Position numbers and translations under genes: made by a program. This document shows, one piece after another, positions 7,285 to 16,027 of a stretch of 41,046 nucleotides of DNA. The notes under the pieces are model-generated. The model worked only from the letters and a program-made list of their open reading frames with translations, was not told where the DNA came from and did not search any database. The first letter of the stretch is position 1. Every line of letters begins with the position of its first letter. Origin of the DNA: JAWLBW01 sp041687475 (GTDB taxonomy: Bacteria; J088; JAWLBW01); contig JAWLBW010000004.1 in NCBI GenBank assembly GCA_041687475.1, positions 1 through 41,046 on the forward strand, read 5' to 3'.

Positions 7285-8193
7285 ATGAAGCAAGGTTGGT
7301 TTCCGGTCGGCCCTTCGGCCATTCTGGCGTTCGTACTGGTGACGGGGTGCCAGGGCGAGAGAATTTCGGCACTCGAGCAGGAAAATGCCGAGCTCGTGCA
7401 GGAACGAGCGCACCTGACCCAGGAAATGCGGGAACGCGAGCGCCGCATCGTCGAAACCTTCACGGCGTTGACGGACATCAATGAAGACCTGGCCGCCGTC
7501 GACGAGCAGATTGTCGCCCTGCAGCCGAAGGAAGACGGCGAAGCAGCACGGTTAGCCGCCGTGACCGAGGCGACCCATCGACACATCGATAACCTGCGTC
7601 AGGCACTGGAAGCCAAGCAGCAGCGTCTCGAAGAGCTCGAGCACCAGAACGAGAAGGCAGGCGTGCGCATTGCCGAGCTGACACGGCGCATTCGCGACCT
7701 TTCCCGAACGCTTGAAGAGAAGCAGGCCTTCATCATTACCCTGCAAACCCGCCTTACCGAGATGGACGGGCTGCTTGCCGCGCAGGGTGCGACCATTGCG
7801 ACGCAGAAGCTGGAGCTCGGGCGGCGTGAAAATGAAATTGCGGCGCAGCGACGGCGTATTGAACGACTTGAAGAAAGCGCCACCCGGGTCTGGTACGTCG
7901 TGGGCAGCGAAGACGAACTGGCGCAGAACGCAGTGGTTCGTGAAGATGGCGGCTTCCTGTTCGGCTGGGGTGCGGTATACGTATTGAACCACCCCATTGA
8001 TGAAGGTCGATTCGTGCGCGCTACGGTCAAGACCGAGCGCATCGAGGTTCCGGGTGGGGTGTCGAGCCTCGTTCCGCCACGCAGCGAGGCCAGTTACCGT
8101 ATCGAGGACTCACCCGAGGGGCGGTCGACCATCGTCATCGTCGACGCCGAGAAGTTCTGGTCGTTCCGTCACCTGGCCGTGATAGCCCGCTGA
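7285..8193 (+). CDS. Coiled-coil lipoprotein
   Basis: A 302-aa predicted lipoprotein starting at the ATG at 7285 (MKQGWFPVGPSAILAFVLVT followed by the lipobox GC), with AGGAG at 7271-7275. Residues about 28-195 form a long heptad-rich coiled coil (ALEQENAELVQERAHL, IDNLRQALEAKQQRLEELEH, AAQRRRIERLEE). A compact C-terminal domain begins WYVVGSEDELAQNAVV and contains GGFLFGWG. Lipoproteins with this coil plus a C-terminal YVVG-type domain are known from several Gram-negative phyla, some annotated as Cbp1-like adhesins; the function here is unknown. An envelope-anchored structural or spacer role is the most that can be inferred. Confidence 0.8.
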   Translation: MKQGWFPVGPSAILAFVLVTGCQGERISALEQENAELVQERAHLTQEMRERERRIVETFTALTDINEDLAAVDEQIVALQPKEDGEAARLAAVTEATHRHIDNLRQALEAKQQRLEELEHQNEKAGVRIAELTRRIRDLSRTLEEKQAFIITLQTRLTEMDGLLAAQGATIATQKLELGRRENEIAAQRRRIERLEESATRVWYVVGSEDELAQNAVVREDGGFLFGWGAVYVLNHPIDEGRFVRATVKTERIEVPGGVSSLVPPRSEASYRIEDSPEGRSTIVIVDAEKFWSFRHLAVIAR

Positions 8194-8258
8194 GAAGTCG
8201 TCGGCCTGCACAGCGCGGGCTGGCCGCGCCGGCCCTGTCGTGCTACCATCGTCAAACG

Positions 8259-8741
8259 ATGTTGCCATCCTTTCAGCATTATTCCTATCCCGACCTCGAC
8301 CCCTCTCTCTGCGTTGAAACGGGGCCGAACCACGTACGGTGGACGGGGAATCAGGGCGAGTTGGAAGTTCGCATTGCCGGACCGCAGGTCATTCACCTGA
8401 TCTATCGAGGATACATCGGGCCTGAGTTTGTCGAGCCGCTCATTCGCATGAGCTGGTCGTGCCTGCTGTTCATGGGCAACTTTCACGCCTTTGCCGATAC
8501 GTGGCAGGCCAGCGATTATGATCGGAATACGCGCCGAACGGTCGAGACCTGGTCGAAGCATTGGCGCTCGCGCATACTCTCGTACAGCATTCTCGTTCGC
8601 TCGCCTATCGTGGCCATGGCCATGTCGGTCTTGAGCATTCTCGTGCGCGGTACGATAAAGATTTATCGGTCGCCCGACGAGTTCGCGGGCGCGCTTCAGG
8701 AAAGGGTTGCCCGATCGAAGCATCGTGCCGACGCGGCCTGA
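8259..8741 (+). CDS. Hypothetical protein, STAS/SpoIIAA-like in outline
   Basis: A 160-aa cytosolic protein. The pattern GELEVRIAGPQVIHLIYRGY followed by IGPEFVEPLIRMSW, and later YSILVRSPIVAMAMSVLSIL, recalls SpoIIAA-like/STAS proteins, where alternating beta strands and helices include one hydrophobic helix. No catalytic motif is visible. It sits 65 nt after the coiled-coil lipoprotein on the same strand and ends convergently, 18 nt from the mgtE stop. No ribosome-binding site precedes the ATG at 8259. The coding call rests on composition and length. Function unknown. Confidence 0.65.
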   Translation: MLPSFQHYSYPDLDPSLCVETGPNHVRWTGNQGELEVRIAGPQVIHLIYRGYIGPEFVEPLIRMSWSCLLFMGNFHAFADTWQASDYDRNTRRTVETWSKHWRSRILSYSILVRSPIVAMAMSVLSILVRGTIKIYRSPDEFAGALQERVARSKHRADAA

Positions 8742-8759
8742 GACGAATTCTGCGTATCG

Positions 8760-10076
8760 TCAGAGCAGCGAGCCCGCCAGCAGCAGCTGGGCCACCGTAA
8801 AGTACATGACCACCCCGAACACGTCGACGATGGTGGCTACGAAGGGGGCCGAGGCGCTCGCCGGATCGAACCCCAGTCGTCGCAGAAGAAAGGGCAGCAT
8901 CGAGCCGGCCAGCGTTCCCCAGATGACGACGCCGAGCAGGCTGATTGACACCGTGAAGGCCAGCCTGAGGTAGTGGGGGCCGTAGCTGTCGAAAAGCCAC
9001 TCCCAGACGGCCACGCGCAGAAAGCCGACGGCGCCCAGCCCCAGCCCCAGCAATACGCCCGACTTGAATTCACGGCGAACGACCTGCCACCAGTCGGGTA
9101 GCTTGACCTCGCCGAGAGCCATGGCTCGTATGACCAGCGTGGTTGCCTGTGAACCCGAGTTGCCGCCGCTGGCGATGATGAGCGGTACGAATACGGTGAG
9201 AATTACCGCCTGGGCAATCGCGTCTTCAAACCGACTCATGGCCGTGGCGGTGAGAGAGCCGCCGACGAAGAGAACCATGAGCCAGCCCACCCGCTTCTTT
9301 ACCAGGGGAAGCACCGGCGTCTGCATATAGGGAACGTCGAGGGCTTCCATACCACCGAGCTTCTGGATGTCTTCGGTGGCTTCTTCGTTGAAGACGTCGA
9401 GAATGTCGTCGACGGTAATGATGCCCTTCATGTGCATCTCTTCGTCGACGACCGGAATTGCCGCAAGGTCGTGTTGCGCGATAAGCCGGGCAACCTCTTC
9501 CTGGTCGGTTCGTTCGGTGGCGACGAGTACGTCGCGCTGCATGATTTCTTCTACCCGCTTCGTGCCGTTTGAGGCGAGAAGTTCGCGTAACGACGCCACG
9601 CCCAGCAGGTGCTGTTCGCGATCGAGTACGTAGGCGTAGTTCATCGTCTCGGGCTTCTCGCGCACCTGCCGGCGCAGGTAGGTAATGGCTTCGTCGACCG
9701 ACATCTCGGGGCGCAGCCTAGCGAAGCGGGGGCTCATCAGGCCGCCGGCATCGTCTTCGGCGTAGGCAAGCAGTCCGGTTACCTCGTTGCGGGTCTTTAC
9801 GTCGAGGCAGAGCAGAAGTTCCGATCGTAGCTCGGCCGGCGCCTCCTGAATGACGTCGGTGGCGTCGTCGGGCGGCAGCAGGCGCAGCCAGAGTTGCCTT
9901 TCGTTGGGGCTCAGGCCCTGCAGAATGGTTACCTGGCTGTAGGTGCTGCGTGTCAGAAAAAAGTCTGCCGCCTCTTCGGGGCGCAGCATGCGAAAGCCGG
10001 CCACCCGGTCTTCGGGAGAAAGGAGGGGCCATGCCTGCGCGAGATCGTCTTCGGTGAGTTGTTCGAACGGTGCCAC
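8760..10076 (-). CDS. mgtE: Magnesium transporter MgtE
   Basis: A 438-aa protein with the complete MgtE layout. The N-terminal helical domain (residues 1-130) contains EDLAQAWPLLSPEDR and FRMLRPEEAADFF. Two CBS domains follow (about 135-255), including IMQRDVLVATERTDQEEVAR and VDEEMHMKGIITVDDILDV. The rest is a C-terminal transmembrane domain with the signature GGNSGSQATTLVIRAMALGE and five predicted helices. It is a Mg2+-gated channel in the inner membrane, where the CBS/N domains sense intracellular Mg2+. The start is a GTG at 10076 with GGAGG just upstream. It stands alone with its own presumed promoter in 10077-10259; no riboswitch-like structure was recognised there. Confidence 0.95.
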   Translation of the reverse strand: MAPFEQLTEDDLAQAWPLLSPEDRVAGFRMLRPEEAADFFLTRSTYSQVTILQGLSPNERQLWLRLLPPDDATDVIQEAPAELRSELLLCLDVKTRNEVTGLLAYAEDDAGGLMSPRFARLRPEMSVDEAITYLRRQVREKPETMNYAYVLDREQHLLGVASLRELLASNGTKRVEEIMQRDVLVATERTDQEEVARLIAQHDLAAIPVVDEEMHMKGIITVDDILDVFNEEATEDIQKLGGMEALDVPYMQTPVLPLVKKRVGWLMVLFVGGSLTATAMSRFEDAIAQAVILTVFVPLIIASGGNSGSQATTLVIRAMALGEVKLPDWWQVVRREFKSGVLLGLGLGAVGFLRVAVWEWLFDSYGPHYLRLAFTVSISLLGVVIWGTLAGSMLPFLLRRLGFDPASASAPFVATIVDVFGVVMYFTVAQLLLAGSLL

Positions 10077-10259
10077 CGCTCACCCTCCAGTAGAATACGA
10101 AACGAACTCTCCATTGTACTACGGAGAAAACGTTCTACCAGAGAGGTTCGTCGACGCGAGGGCCGCAGGCGGTAAAGTGCCCGGCGCCGCATACAGCCCA
10201 CGCGAGCCCGGTGTGCAGGAAGTCGGCTGCGCGTCGGTAACGCGTGGCGAGGCTGATTG

Positions 10260-10769
10260 CTACATCGTGCGAATCTCGATGACGCGGTAGTCCTTGGTTT
10301 CGCTCGGGCTTTCATCAAGTCCGACGCGTATGTACTGCCCCGGGCGTACTTTCTGGTTGGCGTTTTCGAGGCCAATCAGAATGCGCTCGCCCTGAAACGT
10401 CTGCAGCGCTATCTGCGTGGCGTCGACGCCGACCACCCGGCCGTAAACTTCATTGTCTTCGGCATCGCCGGCAAGCAGTTCGAGTTCACTGGCCTGCAGC
10501 GCGGGTTTGGCCACGACTTCGATGGATTGCCCTTCTGTCAGGCCCTGGAGCTGCTGCTGCGTGGCTTGCAGTTCGATGTCGCGATTGGCGACGTTCAGCT
10601 CGAGTGAGTCATCGTCTATTTTGCTGATCGTTCCCTGCAGCTGCTGTTCGGGCAACTGAATACGGGTTTCCTGGGTGACTGCTTCGGGCTGTTCGGCGCG
10701 ATTGAAGCACCCACTCGTCGTGCCGGCCGTCCAGGCCAGAGCCGCGAGTATCGCGAGATGTCTGTACAT
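10260..10769 (-). CDS. Small lipoprotein of unknown function
   Basis: A 169-aa protein from the ATG at 10769, with AGGAGG placed 5 nt before it; the longer frame to 10865 has no such signal. The N-terminus MYRHLAILAALAWTAGTTSG followed by Cys is a lipoprotein signal peptide with lipobox. The mature part is beta-rich with two similar segments: GTISKIDDDSLELNVAN then QSIEVVAKPALQ, and GRVVGVDATQIALQTFQG then GQYIRVGLDE. This suggests two repeats of an OB-like or SH3-like beta barrel. It resembles no enzyme I know. Single-gene unit between mgtE and an unknown gene, both on the same strand. Confidence 0.75.
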   Translation of the reverse strand: MYRHLAILAALAWTAGTTSGCFNRAEQPEAVTQETRIQLPEQQLQGTISKIDDDSLELNVANRDIELQATQQQLQGLTEGQSIEVVAKPALQASELELLAGDAEDNEVYGRVVGVDATQIALQTFQGERILIGLENANQKVRPGQYIRVGLDESPSETKDYRVIEIRTM

Positions 10770-10937
10770 ATATCCTCCTGCCACCTTTCTGCCATGAGAG
10801 CATGTCGATACATGGGCGAAAAGAGCATCGGCAGAAAGGGCCGCCGCCGGCGCTCCAGCGGGCAACGTGCGCTGTCGCAGGTTGTGCGGTCGCTTTTCGA
10901 CCGCGGGCTGCCATCGGTTGCAGGCTCCGGTGCCCGG

Positions 10938-11945
10938 CTATATCTGGCCCATGCGATCTTGTACCTCGGCGGCAAACAGGCGCCTTCCCAGATCTTCGAC
11001 GGTCGAGTTGCCATGCACGCGAACGCAGGCGGTCAGGGTGCTGCCGGTGCGAAGGCCGGTATCGGTGCTTCGTATCTGCGACAGCGTGACTTTCTCGTTG
11101 GCCCTGAGGCGGAAGGAGTCCATGCTTTCAGCCAGCCTGAAGGTCTCGCTTCCGAACTTCGCGGCTATACGCGTTCTGACCGTGTCGGTATACCGCTCGA
11201 TCTGCTCCCTGGAACAACCGATGGCAAGAAACCGCACGGACAGCGGCGCCATTTTCTTTTCGCTCAGGAGAAGAAGGTTCTGCATGCCGTGGGCCTGTCG
11301 CGCATCGCCTACCGTGTGGCTGAAGAATATGGCCAAGGCTATCTGCAGTGGCCTGCTTCCGATGGAGCGTAATACCAGCTCGGGGTTTGCGAGGCGAATG
11401 TTACCATACCAGCACTCGCGACCTTGCCGCGCGGCGGTAAAGGCCTGGGTGAAGTGGGTGAGGTGATACGGCAGAATGCCTTTCGGCCGGCCGTACCATC
11501 CGTCGTGGGGCGAAGTGCTCTCGGAGCGCCAGGGAAGCGTCTCGGCGGCATCGGGCGTGCGGGAAAAACGTCTGAAGCCATCGGGTGGAAGAGGGCGAAA
11601 CCAGGCCTTTCCTCTATGTACCCCCACGGCAGCCGAATAACTGCCCACCTCCCACAACCGACGCCAGAACGTGTGAGCGCTCATGCCGCCGCGCTCCATG
11701 GCAAGCTCCATGAACTCGGCATTGCTCATGCTGATGCGACCGTCGGGCCGGGTAACCGGTGCGAGAAGCATGTCCAGCGGTGTTTCGAGCCACGCGGGGG
11801 TGGCGTACAGAATCGGAGCGACGATTTCGGTATCGACTTCGTCGATGGTCTGAAAGACTTTTCGTGCGTAAGCGCCGGAAAGGCGACGTTGGGGAATGAC
11901 GCCGTCTTCGTCGAGAACGAGGGTGTCGCGGCCGTGTGGGTACAT
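10938..11945 (-). CDS. Hypothetical protein (335 aa), no recognised family
   Basis: A soluble 335-aa protein with a good start: GGAGG five nt before the ATG at 11945. I see no signal peptide, transmembrane segment or classic motif. It starts MYPHGRDTLVLDEDGVIPQR and contains Trp-rich stretches (FWRRLWEVGSYSAAVGVHRG; DGWYGRPKGILPYHLTHFT) and a helical C-terminal half ending in AAEVQDRMGQI. Codon choice and base composition match the neighbours, so it is a real gene rather than a shadow. The neighbours (a lipoprotein and OsmC) do not indicate a role. Confidence 0.75.
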   Translation of the reverse strand: MYPHGRDTLVLDEDGVIPQRRLSGAYARKVFQTIDEVDTEIVAPILYATPAWLETPLDMLLAPVTRPDGRISMSNAEFMELAMERGGMSAHTFWRRLWEVGSYSAAVGVHRGKAWFRPLPPDGFRRFSRTPDAAETLPWRSESTSPHDGWYGRPKGILPYHLTHFTQAFTAARQGRECWYGNIRLANPELVLRSIGSRPLQIALAIFFSHTVGDARQAHGMQNLLLLSEKKMAPLSVRFLAIGCSREQIERYTDTVRTRIAAKFGSETFRLAESMDSFRLRANEKVTLSQIRSTDTGLRTGSTLTACVRVHGNSTVEDLGRRLFAAEVQDRMGQI

Positions 11946-12154
11946 GGTACCTCCGTCGGGGTTGTCGGGAGAAACACGGGCTTGAAGATACTTCGGTGCC
12001 GTGTCGCCGACCAGACCACTCGGAGGAGTGCGGGTGCTTGCAGAGCGGGCGCTCTGCCACGTAAGGGCTACGTTAACCCATGTGCTGCGTCAATGGCAAG
12101 CCGCGTCGCGTCAAAAAGTGTTGCCTGTTCGGGCATTCTGCCCGAGAAGGTGGG

Positions 12155-12177
12155 GGCCGGCGGGTTGCCCGCCGGCC
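12155..12177 (-). terminator. Strong GC hairpin just after the OsmC gene
   Basis: GGCCGGCGGG (12155-12164), loop TTG, CCCGCCGGCC (12168-12177): ten perfect pairs, 11 nt beyond the OsmC stop. There is no U-tract on the leftward strand, so it may be a transcript-end stabiliser or weak terminator. Confidence 0.5.
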
Positions 12178-12188
12178 TCAGAAAGGTC

Positions 12189-12656
12189 TCAGGCCGGCAC
12201 CGCTTCGGCCGATTCGATTTCGAGACCGACGAGCTTGAGGGGCGTTCCGTTTTCCAGGGTATCGCCTACAGGGCAACGGGTCTGAATGAAACGGTAGAAC
12301 TCCTCGACCTTTTCGGCAGGCGAGTTCGACTTGATGTGCGTGCGCAGTCGAATTTCCTGGAAGCCGTTGCGAACACCCGGCGTTCCCTTCAGGAAACCGT
12401 CGGGATCCAGGTCGCCGTCGACTTCGACACGGTATTCCTGCAGGTCGATGCCGTGGGCGCGCGCAAAGGCGGCGGCTACGATGGCCTGGCACGAGCCGAG
12501 GGCGGCCAGCAGTGCCTCGACCGGGTTGACGCCGGTATCGGTGCCGCCGAGCTCGGGCGGTTCGTCCATGATTACCTTGAAGCTGCGTACCTGGTTTTCG
12601 ACCACGAGCGTACCCGGTACGCCCTGAGACTTCGCCTGAAAAGTGATGATCGGCAC
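12189..12656 (-). CDS. OsmC/Ohr-family protein
   Basis: A 155-aa OsmC-fold protein. Hallmarks are ELGGTDTGVNPVEALLAALG followed by SC (the first reactive Cys at the start of the long helix) and TRCPVGDTL (the second Cys). These two cysteines form the thiol peroxidase site of OsmC/Ohr/YhfA proteins, which reduce organic hydroperoxides. The GxNPxE/LLAALGSC pattern is closer to the YhfA-like branch than to Ohr itself. It is a lone leftward gene with a strong hairpin after the stop, and its 5' flank up to 12800 has no other gene. It adds to the oxidative-stress functions in this region (AhpC, Dps). Confidence 0.92.
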   Translation of the reverse strand: MPIITFQAKSQGVPGTLVVENQVRSFKVIMDEPPELGGTDTGVNPVEALLAALGSCQAIVAAAFARAHGIDLQEYRVEVDGDLDPDGFLKGTPGVRNGFQEIRLRTHIKSNSPAEKVEEFYRFIQTRCPVGDTLENGTPLKLVGLEIESAEAVPA

Positions 12657-12800
12657 AATAAATCCTAGTGAAAAGGTGTGGAAAGCAGGGTTAATCCCGA
12701 CGATTTATTGCAGAATGCCAGCAGGCACTCGAGTTGTCAAGCCTATCTCATGTGACGGGTTTCTCTGCCGAACCCGAGGGGCCGGTGGGAAGGGCCTGGC

Positions 12801-12832
12801 AAAAAAAAAGCCGACGCGTAGGGTCGGCTTTT
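12801..12832 (-). terminator. Rho-independent terminator of the gene at 12854-13378
   Basis: AAAAGCCGAC (12806-12815), 7-nt loop, GTCGGCTTTT (12823-12832). On the leftward strand the stem is followed by nine U (12801-12809). It lies 22 nt after the stop of the leftward gene, a textbook intrinsic terminator. Confidence 0.9.
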
Positions 12833-12853
12833 AGGCGTTTGAGAGGTTTTCGC

Positions 12854-13378
12854 TCAGGCGGTCGTCGCGTCGAGTGCGAACCAGAGAATGGTGCGAGGGT
12901 GTGTCTGCGTCTTCCACATGGCGGGTCCCAGGAACAGACCGGGTGAGACTTCGCGAATCTCGTCGTGAATGCGGCGAATGACGAGGGGGTTGTCGGGGTG
13001 ATCGTAGTCGAGAATGATGGTGTCGTGTCCGTCCCAGGCCGATTTGCCTGCGCGCGTGGTGAAGGGGAATAATTTGTGGCGACCGGCCAGGTGAACGCGA
13101 TTGATGCCGCTGCCGCTCCGGTTTCCGCGCGACGAAAAGCTTTTGCCCTCCCAGACGAAGCGGCGATCGCCTGCAACCCTTCGAAGCGCTGCCGCAATGG
13201 GGCCCCGGTCGAGGAAGCGCACGGCAAGCATTCGCCCTTGCGGATTGCCGTTGAGCACCGACAAGGCCTGCGGCAGGCTGCCCCCTTCGTAAACGCGGGC
13301 AAGCTGCTCGAAGCTCATTCGGGCGAGTTGCTCGAGAGAAAGAACGTTACGCGGCGACGCGCTGGTCATCGTTGCCAT
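12854..13378 (-). CDS. Conserved-looking hypothetical protein (174 aa)
   Basis: A soluble 174-aa protein. The ATG at 13378 is used; a TTG directly before it extends the frame by one codon, and AGGAGG lies just upstream. Segments such as SFEQLARVYEGGSLPQAL, GRMLAVRFLDRGPIA, FVWEGKSF, WDGHDTIILDYDHPDNPL and IRRIHDEIREVSPGLFLGPA look like a compact beta-rich fold, possibly lipocalin-like, with a conserved DYD and a closing LGPAMW motif. I do not recognise a named function. It is a monocistronic unit with its own terminator. Confidence 0.75.
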   Translation of the reverse strand: MATMTSASPRNVLSLEQLARMSFEQLARVYEGGSLPQALSVLNGNPQGRMLAVRFLDRGPIAAALRRVAGDRRFVWEGKSFSSRGNRSGSGINRVHLAGRHKLFPFTTRAGKSAWDGHDTIILDYDHPDNPLVIRRIHDEIREVSPGLFLGPAMWKTQTHPRTILWFALDATTA

Positions 13379-13602
13379 CAAGACCTCCTGCCCAGGGGAA
13401 ATGGTTTGCTCCCCAGCATGGTACGGGGGCGTCGGGCTGTCAAGGGGGGCGATGCGTCTTGCGTGTTTCCGCTTGGCAAAACCGGTCGTCGATTGTGCGC
13501 TTCACGGGGGTGGCGGCGAGGGGCCGGTTTGAAGAGAAGACGAAGTGTCTACTCGGCGGGTATGGCTGGGTGGCCGCTGTGCCGTTTACTACCTGATTTT
13601 GT

Positions 13603-14217
13603 TCAGGAAGCCTGACTCGGTTGTCGACCGAGGCTGGTTTGTCGCAGCAGTCGTTCGAAGGCGAGGCGCACGCGCTTTTCTGCCGCAGGGTCGCGCAGCA
13701 GGCGCAGGGTATGGTGAAAGCCCAGAACAATGCCGTACATTTCAAAGGCGAACTGGTCGGCGTCGGTATCGGGCCGGAAGTACTTCGCTTCGACGGCTGC
13801 GCGGGCCGCCTGCGCCATGGTGTCGAACCAGTCCTTCTGTATCTGGAAGAGCGTGTCACGCACGGGGCCAGGCTGGTCGTCGAGTTCAATCGCGGCAGCC
13901 ACGAAGATGCAGCCGCCCGGCAACCAGTCTGAGTTTCCCCACGCAATCCAGTTGTCGAAAAGGGCGCGAATTCGCTGTTCGCCGCGGGGTTGGCGCAGCG
14001 CTGGAGCGATGACCGTGCCCACGAAATGCTCGCGGGCGTACTCGAGCACCTGAATCTGGAGCGCTTCCTTGGATTGGAAGTGGGCAAAGACGCCGCTTTT
14101 GGAAAGTTCGAGGTCGCCTGCAAGGCGCCCGATACTGAGCCCGTCGAGGCCCAGGCGGCTGGCCAGCTGCGTTGCGTGCTCGAGTATGGTATTGCGTGTG
14201 ACTTCGCCCTTGCCCAT
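13603..14217 (-). CDS. TetR-family transcriptional regulator
   Basis: A 204-aa regulator from the ATG at 14217 (MGKGEVTRNTILEHATQLAS). The N-terminal HTH (about residues 6-55) reads LGLDGLSIGRLAGDLELSKS then GVFAHFQSKEALQIQVLE, the standard TetR recognition helix with YxxFxxKEAL-like ending. The C-terminal ligand domain contains WIAWGNSDWLPGGCIFVAAA, similar to the TetR_C_16/YcdC-like group. It lies leftward, 70 nt beyond the stop of the sigma-54 activator. No divergent target gene is adjacent, so the regulon is unknown. Confidence 0.9.
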   Translation of the reverse strand: MGKGEVTRNTILEHATQLASRLGLDGLSIGRLAGDLELSKSGVFAHFQSKEALQIQVLEYAREHFVGTVIAPALRQPRGEQRIRALFDNWIAWGNSDWLPGGCIFVAAAIELDDQPGPVRDTLFQIQKDWFDTMAQAARAAVEAKYFRPDTDADQFAFEMYGIVLGFHHTLRLLRDPAAEKRVRLAFERLLRQTSLGRQPSQAS

Positions 14218-14287
14218 CGCCTCAAAATAGCACGAACGTTCGCATGGCGCAATCCACGCGCGAACGCACGCCAATCTTCGCGGGGAA

Positions 14288-15838
14288 TCACGCGATCAGG
14301 GTGCGCTCGACGCCCAGCTTTTTCATGCGGCTCTGCAGGGTCGACGGTTTGAGTCCGAGCAGGTCGGCGGCGCCGCCGTCGCCGTAAATGCGACCGCCGG
14401 TGCGGCGAAGGATTGCTATGATGTGGGCGCGCTCGACGTCTTCCAGCCGGGTCGAATCGGGGCCGTCGGGCTGCGTGTCGTGGGTGTCGAGCAGCAGATG
14501 AGCGGGTTCGATGGTTTTTCCCCGAGTGAGAATGGCTGCCCTTTCGAGTACATTGGCCAGTTCTCGCAGGTTGCCGGGCCACCGGTAGCGCCGTAGTTTC
14601 TCGAGAGCGGCACGGTTCAGCTTCAGCCCCCTTCGGCCCGTGCGGCGCGCCTGTTCGTCGAGCAGTATGGCGCAGGCGTAGGGCAGGGCGTCGAGGCGTT
14701 CGCGCAGCGGCGGCAAGCGCAGGGGGAAAACGTTGAGCCGGTAGAACAGGTCTTCACGAAAGCGCCTTTCTTGCATGGCTTTCTGCAGGTCGGCGTTGGT
14801 GGCCGCGAGTATTCGCACGTCGACCTTTACGGTGCGGTCGCTGCCCACCGGCTCGAAGCTGCCTTCCTGGAGCACGCGAAGGAGCTTTGATTGTAGCTCG
14901 ATGGACATCTCGCCGATTTCGTCGAGTAGAAGCGTGCCGCCGTTGGCGAGTTGAAAGCGGCCGGCGCGGTCGCGGCTTGCCCCGGTAAAGGCGCCCTTGA
15001 CGTGGCCGAAGAGTTCGCTTTCGAGCAGATTCTCGGGCACGGCCGCGCAGTTGAGGGCGATGAACGGTTGGTCGGCTCGCGGGCTCCACTGGTGAATGGC
15101 TCGCGCCAGACGTTCCTTGCCGGTGCCCGTTTCTCCGAGAATGAGCACCGGAGTGTCGGTCTGGGCCACCTGGCGTGACTGCCAGACAAGGGTGCGCATG
15201 GCTTCGCTGGTTTCGGCCTCGAGCAGGGGTATGGCTTCGCCGCCGATTTCCTCTTCAAGCGCCTTGGCGTGTTCGTGGTCCTGCTGGTGCAGGCGCTTCA
15301 GCGAAAGTGTGTCGCGGGTGGCCTGCAGCGCTACGGCCAGCAGCTGGGCGTAAACTTCGACCAGGTTGACCGCCTCGGGAGCGTAGGGCTCGCAACGGGC
15401 ACGGTCGAGGGTGAGTATACCGAAGCATCGCTGTCCGGCGCACAGGGGCGCCACCATGCACGAGTGGCCGGCTGGAAGGTCCAGCACCCCGTCGAAGGGG
15501 TCGCCTTCGCCGTGGGCATGGTCTTCTTCGGTCAGGGCGCGGGCGCGACGGCTGTCGAGGGCCTCCTGGATTGAGGGGAAGTCGCTCAGGTTCAGCGAGT
15601 GGCGACGTACATCGGGGTTCACGAGCGCGCCCCGCACCACGCGGGCGTTCAGTCTGCCCTCTTCGAGGAAGAAGACGGTCGCAAGGTCGTAGGGTGCGAT
15701 GCGGGCCAGCATGTCGAGGCCGCGCCGGAGCAGCCGGTCGGCGGCATCTTCTTCTGCGGCCAGAGCCAGCAGTTCACGCAGATCGGTGGTAAGGTCGAGT
15801 GGTGATGTGCGCATGCCTTCATTCTTTCGCATGTTCAC
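14288..15838 (-). CDS. NorR/NifA-type sigma-54-dependent activator (GAF-AAA+-HTH)
   Basis: A 516-aa enhancer-binding protein. Residues about 20-175 form a GAF sensor domain (LARIAPYDLATVFFLEEGRL; GHSCMVAPLCAGQRCFGILT). The AAA+ domain has Walker A GETGTGKE (235-242), the sigma-54-contacting loop GAFTGA (282-287) and Walker B GGTLLLDEIGEM. The C-terminus is a Fis-type HTH (GGAADLLGLKPSTLQSRMKK). The domain order matches NorR, whose GAF senses nitric oxide, but no redox ligand can be assigned with confidence. The listed start is a GTG at 15838; ATGs at 15832 and 15814 would leave the inverted repeat at 15836-15873 fully upstream. It is divergent from ahpC-dps, which has a sigma-54 promoter, and is its likely activator. 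Confidence 0.93.
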   Translation of the reverse strand: MNMRKNEGMRTSPLDLTTDLRELLALAAEEDAADRLLRRGLDMLARIAPYDLATVFFLEEGRLNARVVRGALVNPDVRRHSLNLSDFPSIQEALDSRRARALTEEDHAHGEGDPFDGVLDLPAGHSCMVAPLCAGQRCFGILTLDRARCEPYAPEAVNLVEVYAQLLAVALQATRDTLSLKRLHQQDHEHAKALEEEIGGEAIPLLEAETSEAMRTLVWQSRQVAQTDTPVLILGETGTGKERLARAIHQWSPRADQPFIALNCAAVPENLLESELFGHVKGAFTGASRDRAGRFQLANGGTLLLDEIGEMSIELQSKLLRVLQEGSFEPVGSDRTVKVDVRILAATNADLQKAMQERRFREDLFYRLNVFPLRLPPLRERLDALPYACAILLDEQARRTGRRGLKLNRAALEKLRRYRWPGNLRELANVLERAAILTRGKTIEPAHLLLDTHDTQPDGPDSTRLEDVERAHIIAILRRTGGRIYGDGGAADLLGLKPSTLQSRMKKLGVERTLIA

Positions 15839-15873
15839 CGAAATATCAATACACCCGCACCGCTATTTCGGTG
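15836..15873. promoter_or_regulatory. Inverted repeat, likely upstream activating site of the sigma-54 activator
   Basis: CACCGAAATA (15836-15845) and TATTTCGGTG (15864-15873) are perfect 10-bp arms with an 18-nt spacer. The right arm ends about 78 bp before the -24 element at 15951, a usual distance for an enhancer site. A smaller palindrome GCACATGTGC lies at 15895-15904. The site overlaps the GTG of the activator, consistent with autoregulation. Confidence 0.6.
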
Positions 15874-15950
15874 GTGGAGGATGGGGAGTCCTGCGCACAT
15901 GTGCACCTTCTTCCCCCTCAATCAGCATGTTTCATGGATTTTCGGTGCCT

Positions 15951-15966
15951 TGGCATACAACGTGCA
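15951..15966 (+). promoter_or_regulatory. Sigma-54 (-24/-12) promoter of ahpC-dps
   Basis: TGGCATACAACGTGCA matches the TGGCAC-N5-TTGC consensus: GG at -24 and GC at -12 with correct spacing, differing mainly at two positions. It lies 62 nt before the ahpC start and is oriented toward it. The divergent gene encodes a sigma-54 activator, which strengthens the call. Confidence 0.75.
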
Positions 15967-16027
15967 ATGAATTTAGGCAAGCGCCGCACTGAACGGCGAC
16001 ATGAACCCATCTCAAGGAGAATCTGAC

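Noticed and set aside
12643..12834. 63-aa plus-strand frame
   Set aside because: It runs into the leftward terminator and has no ribosome-binding site or conserved-looking sequence.
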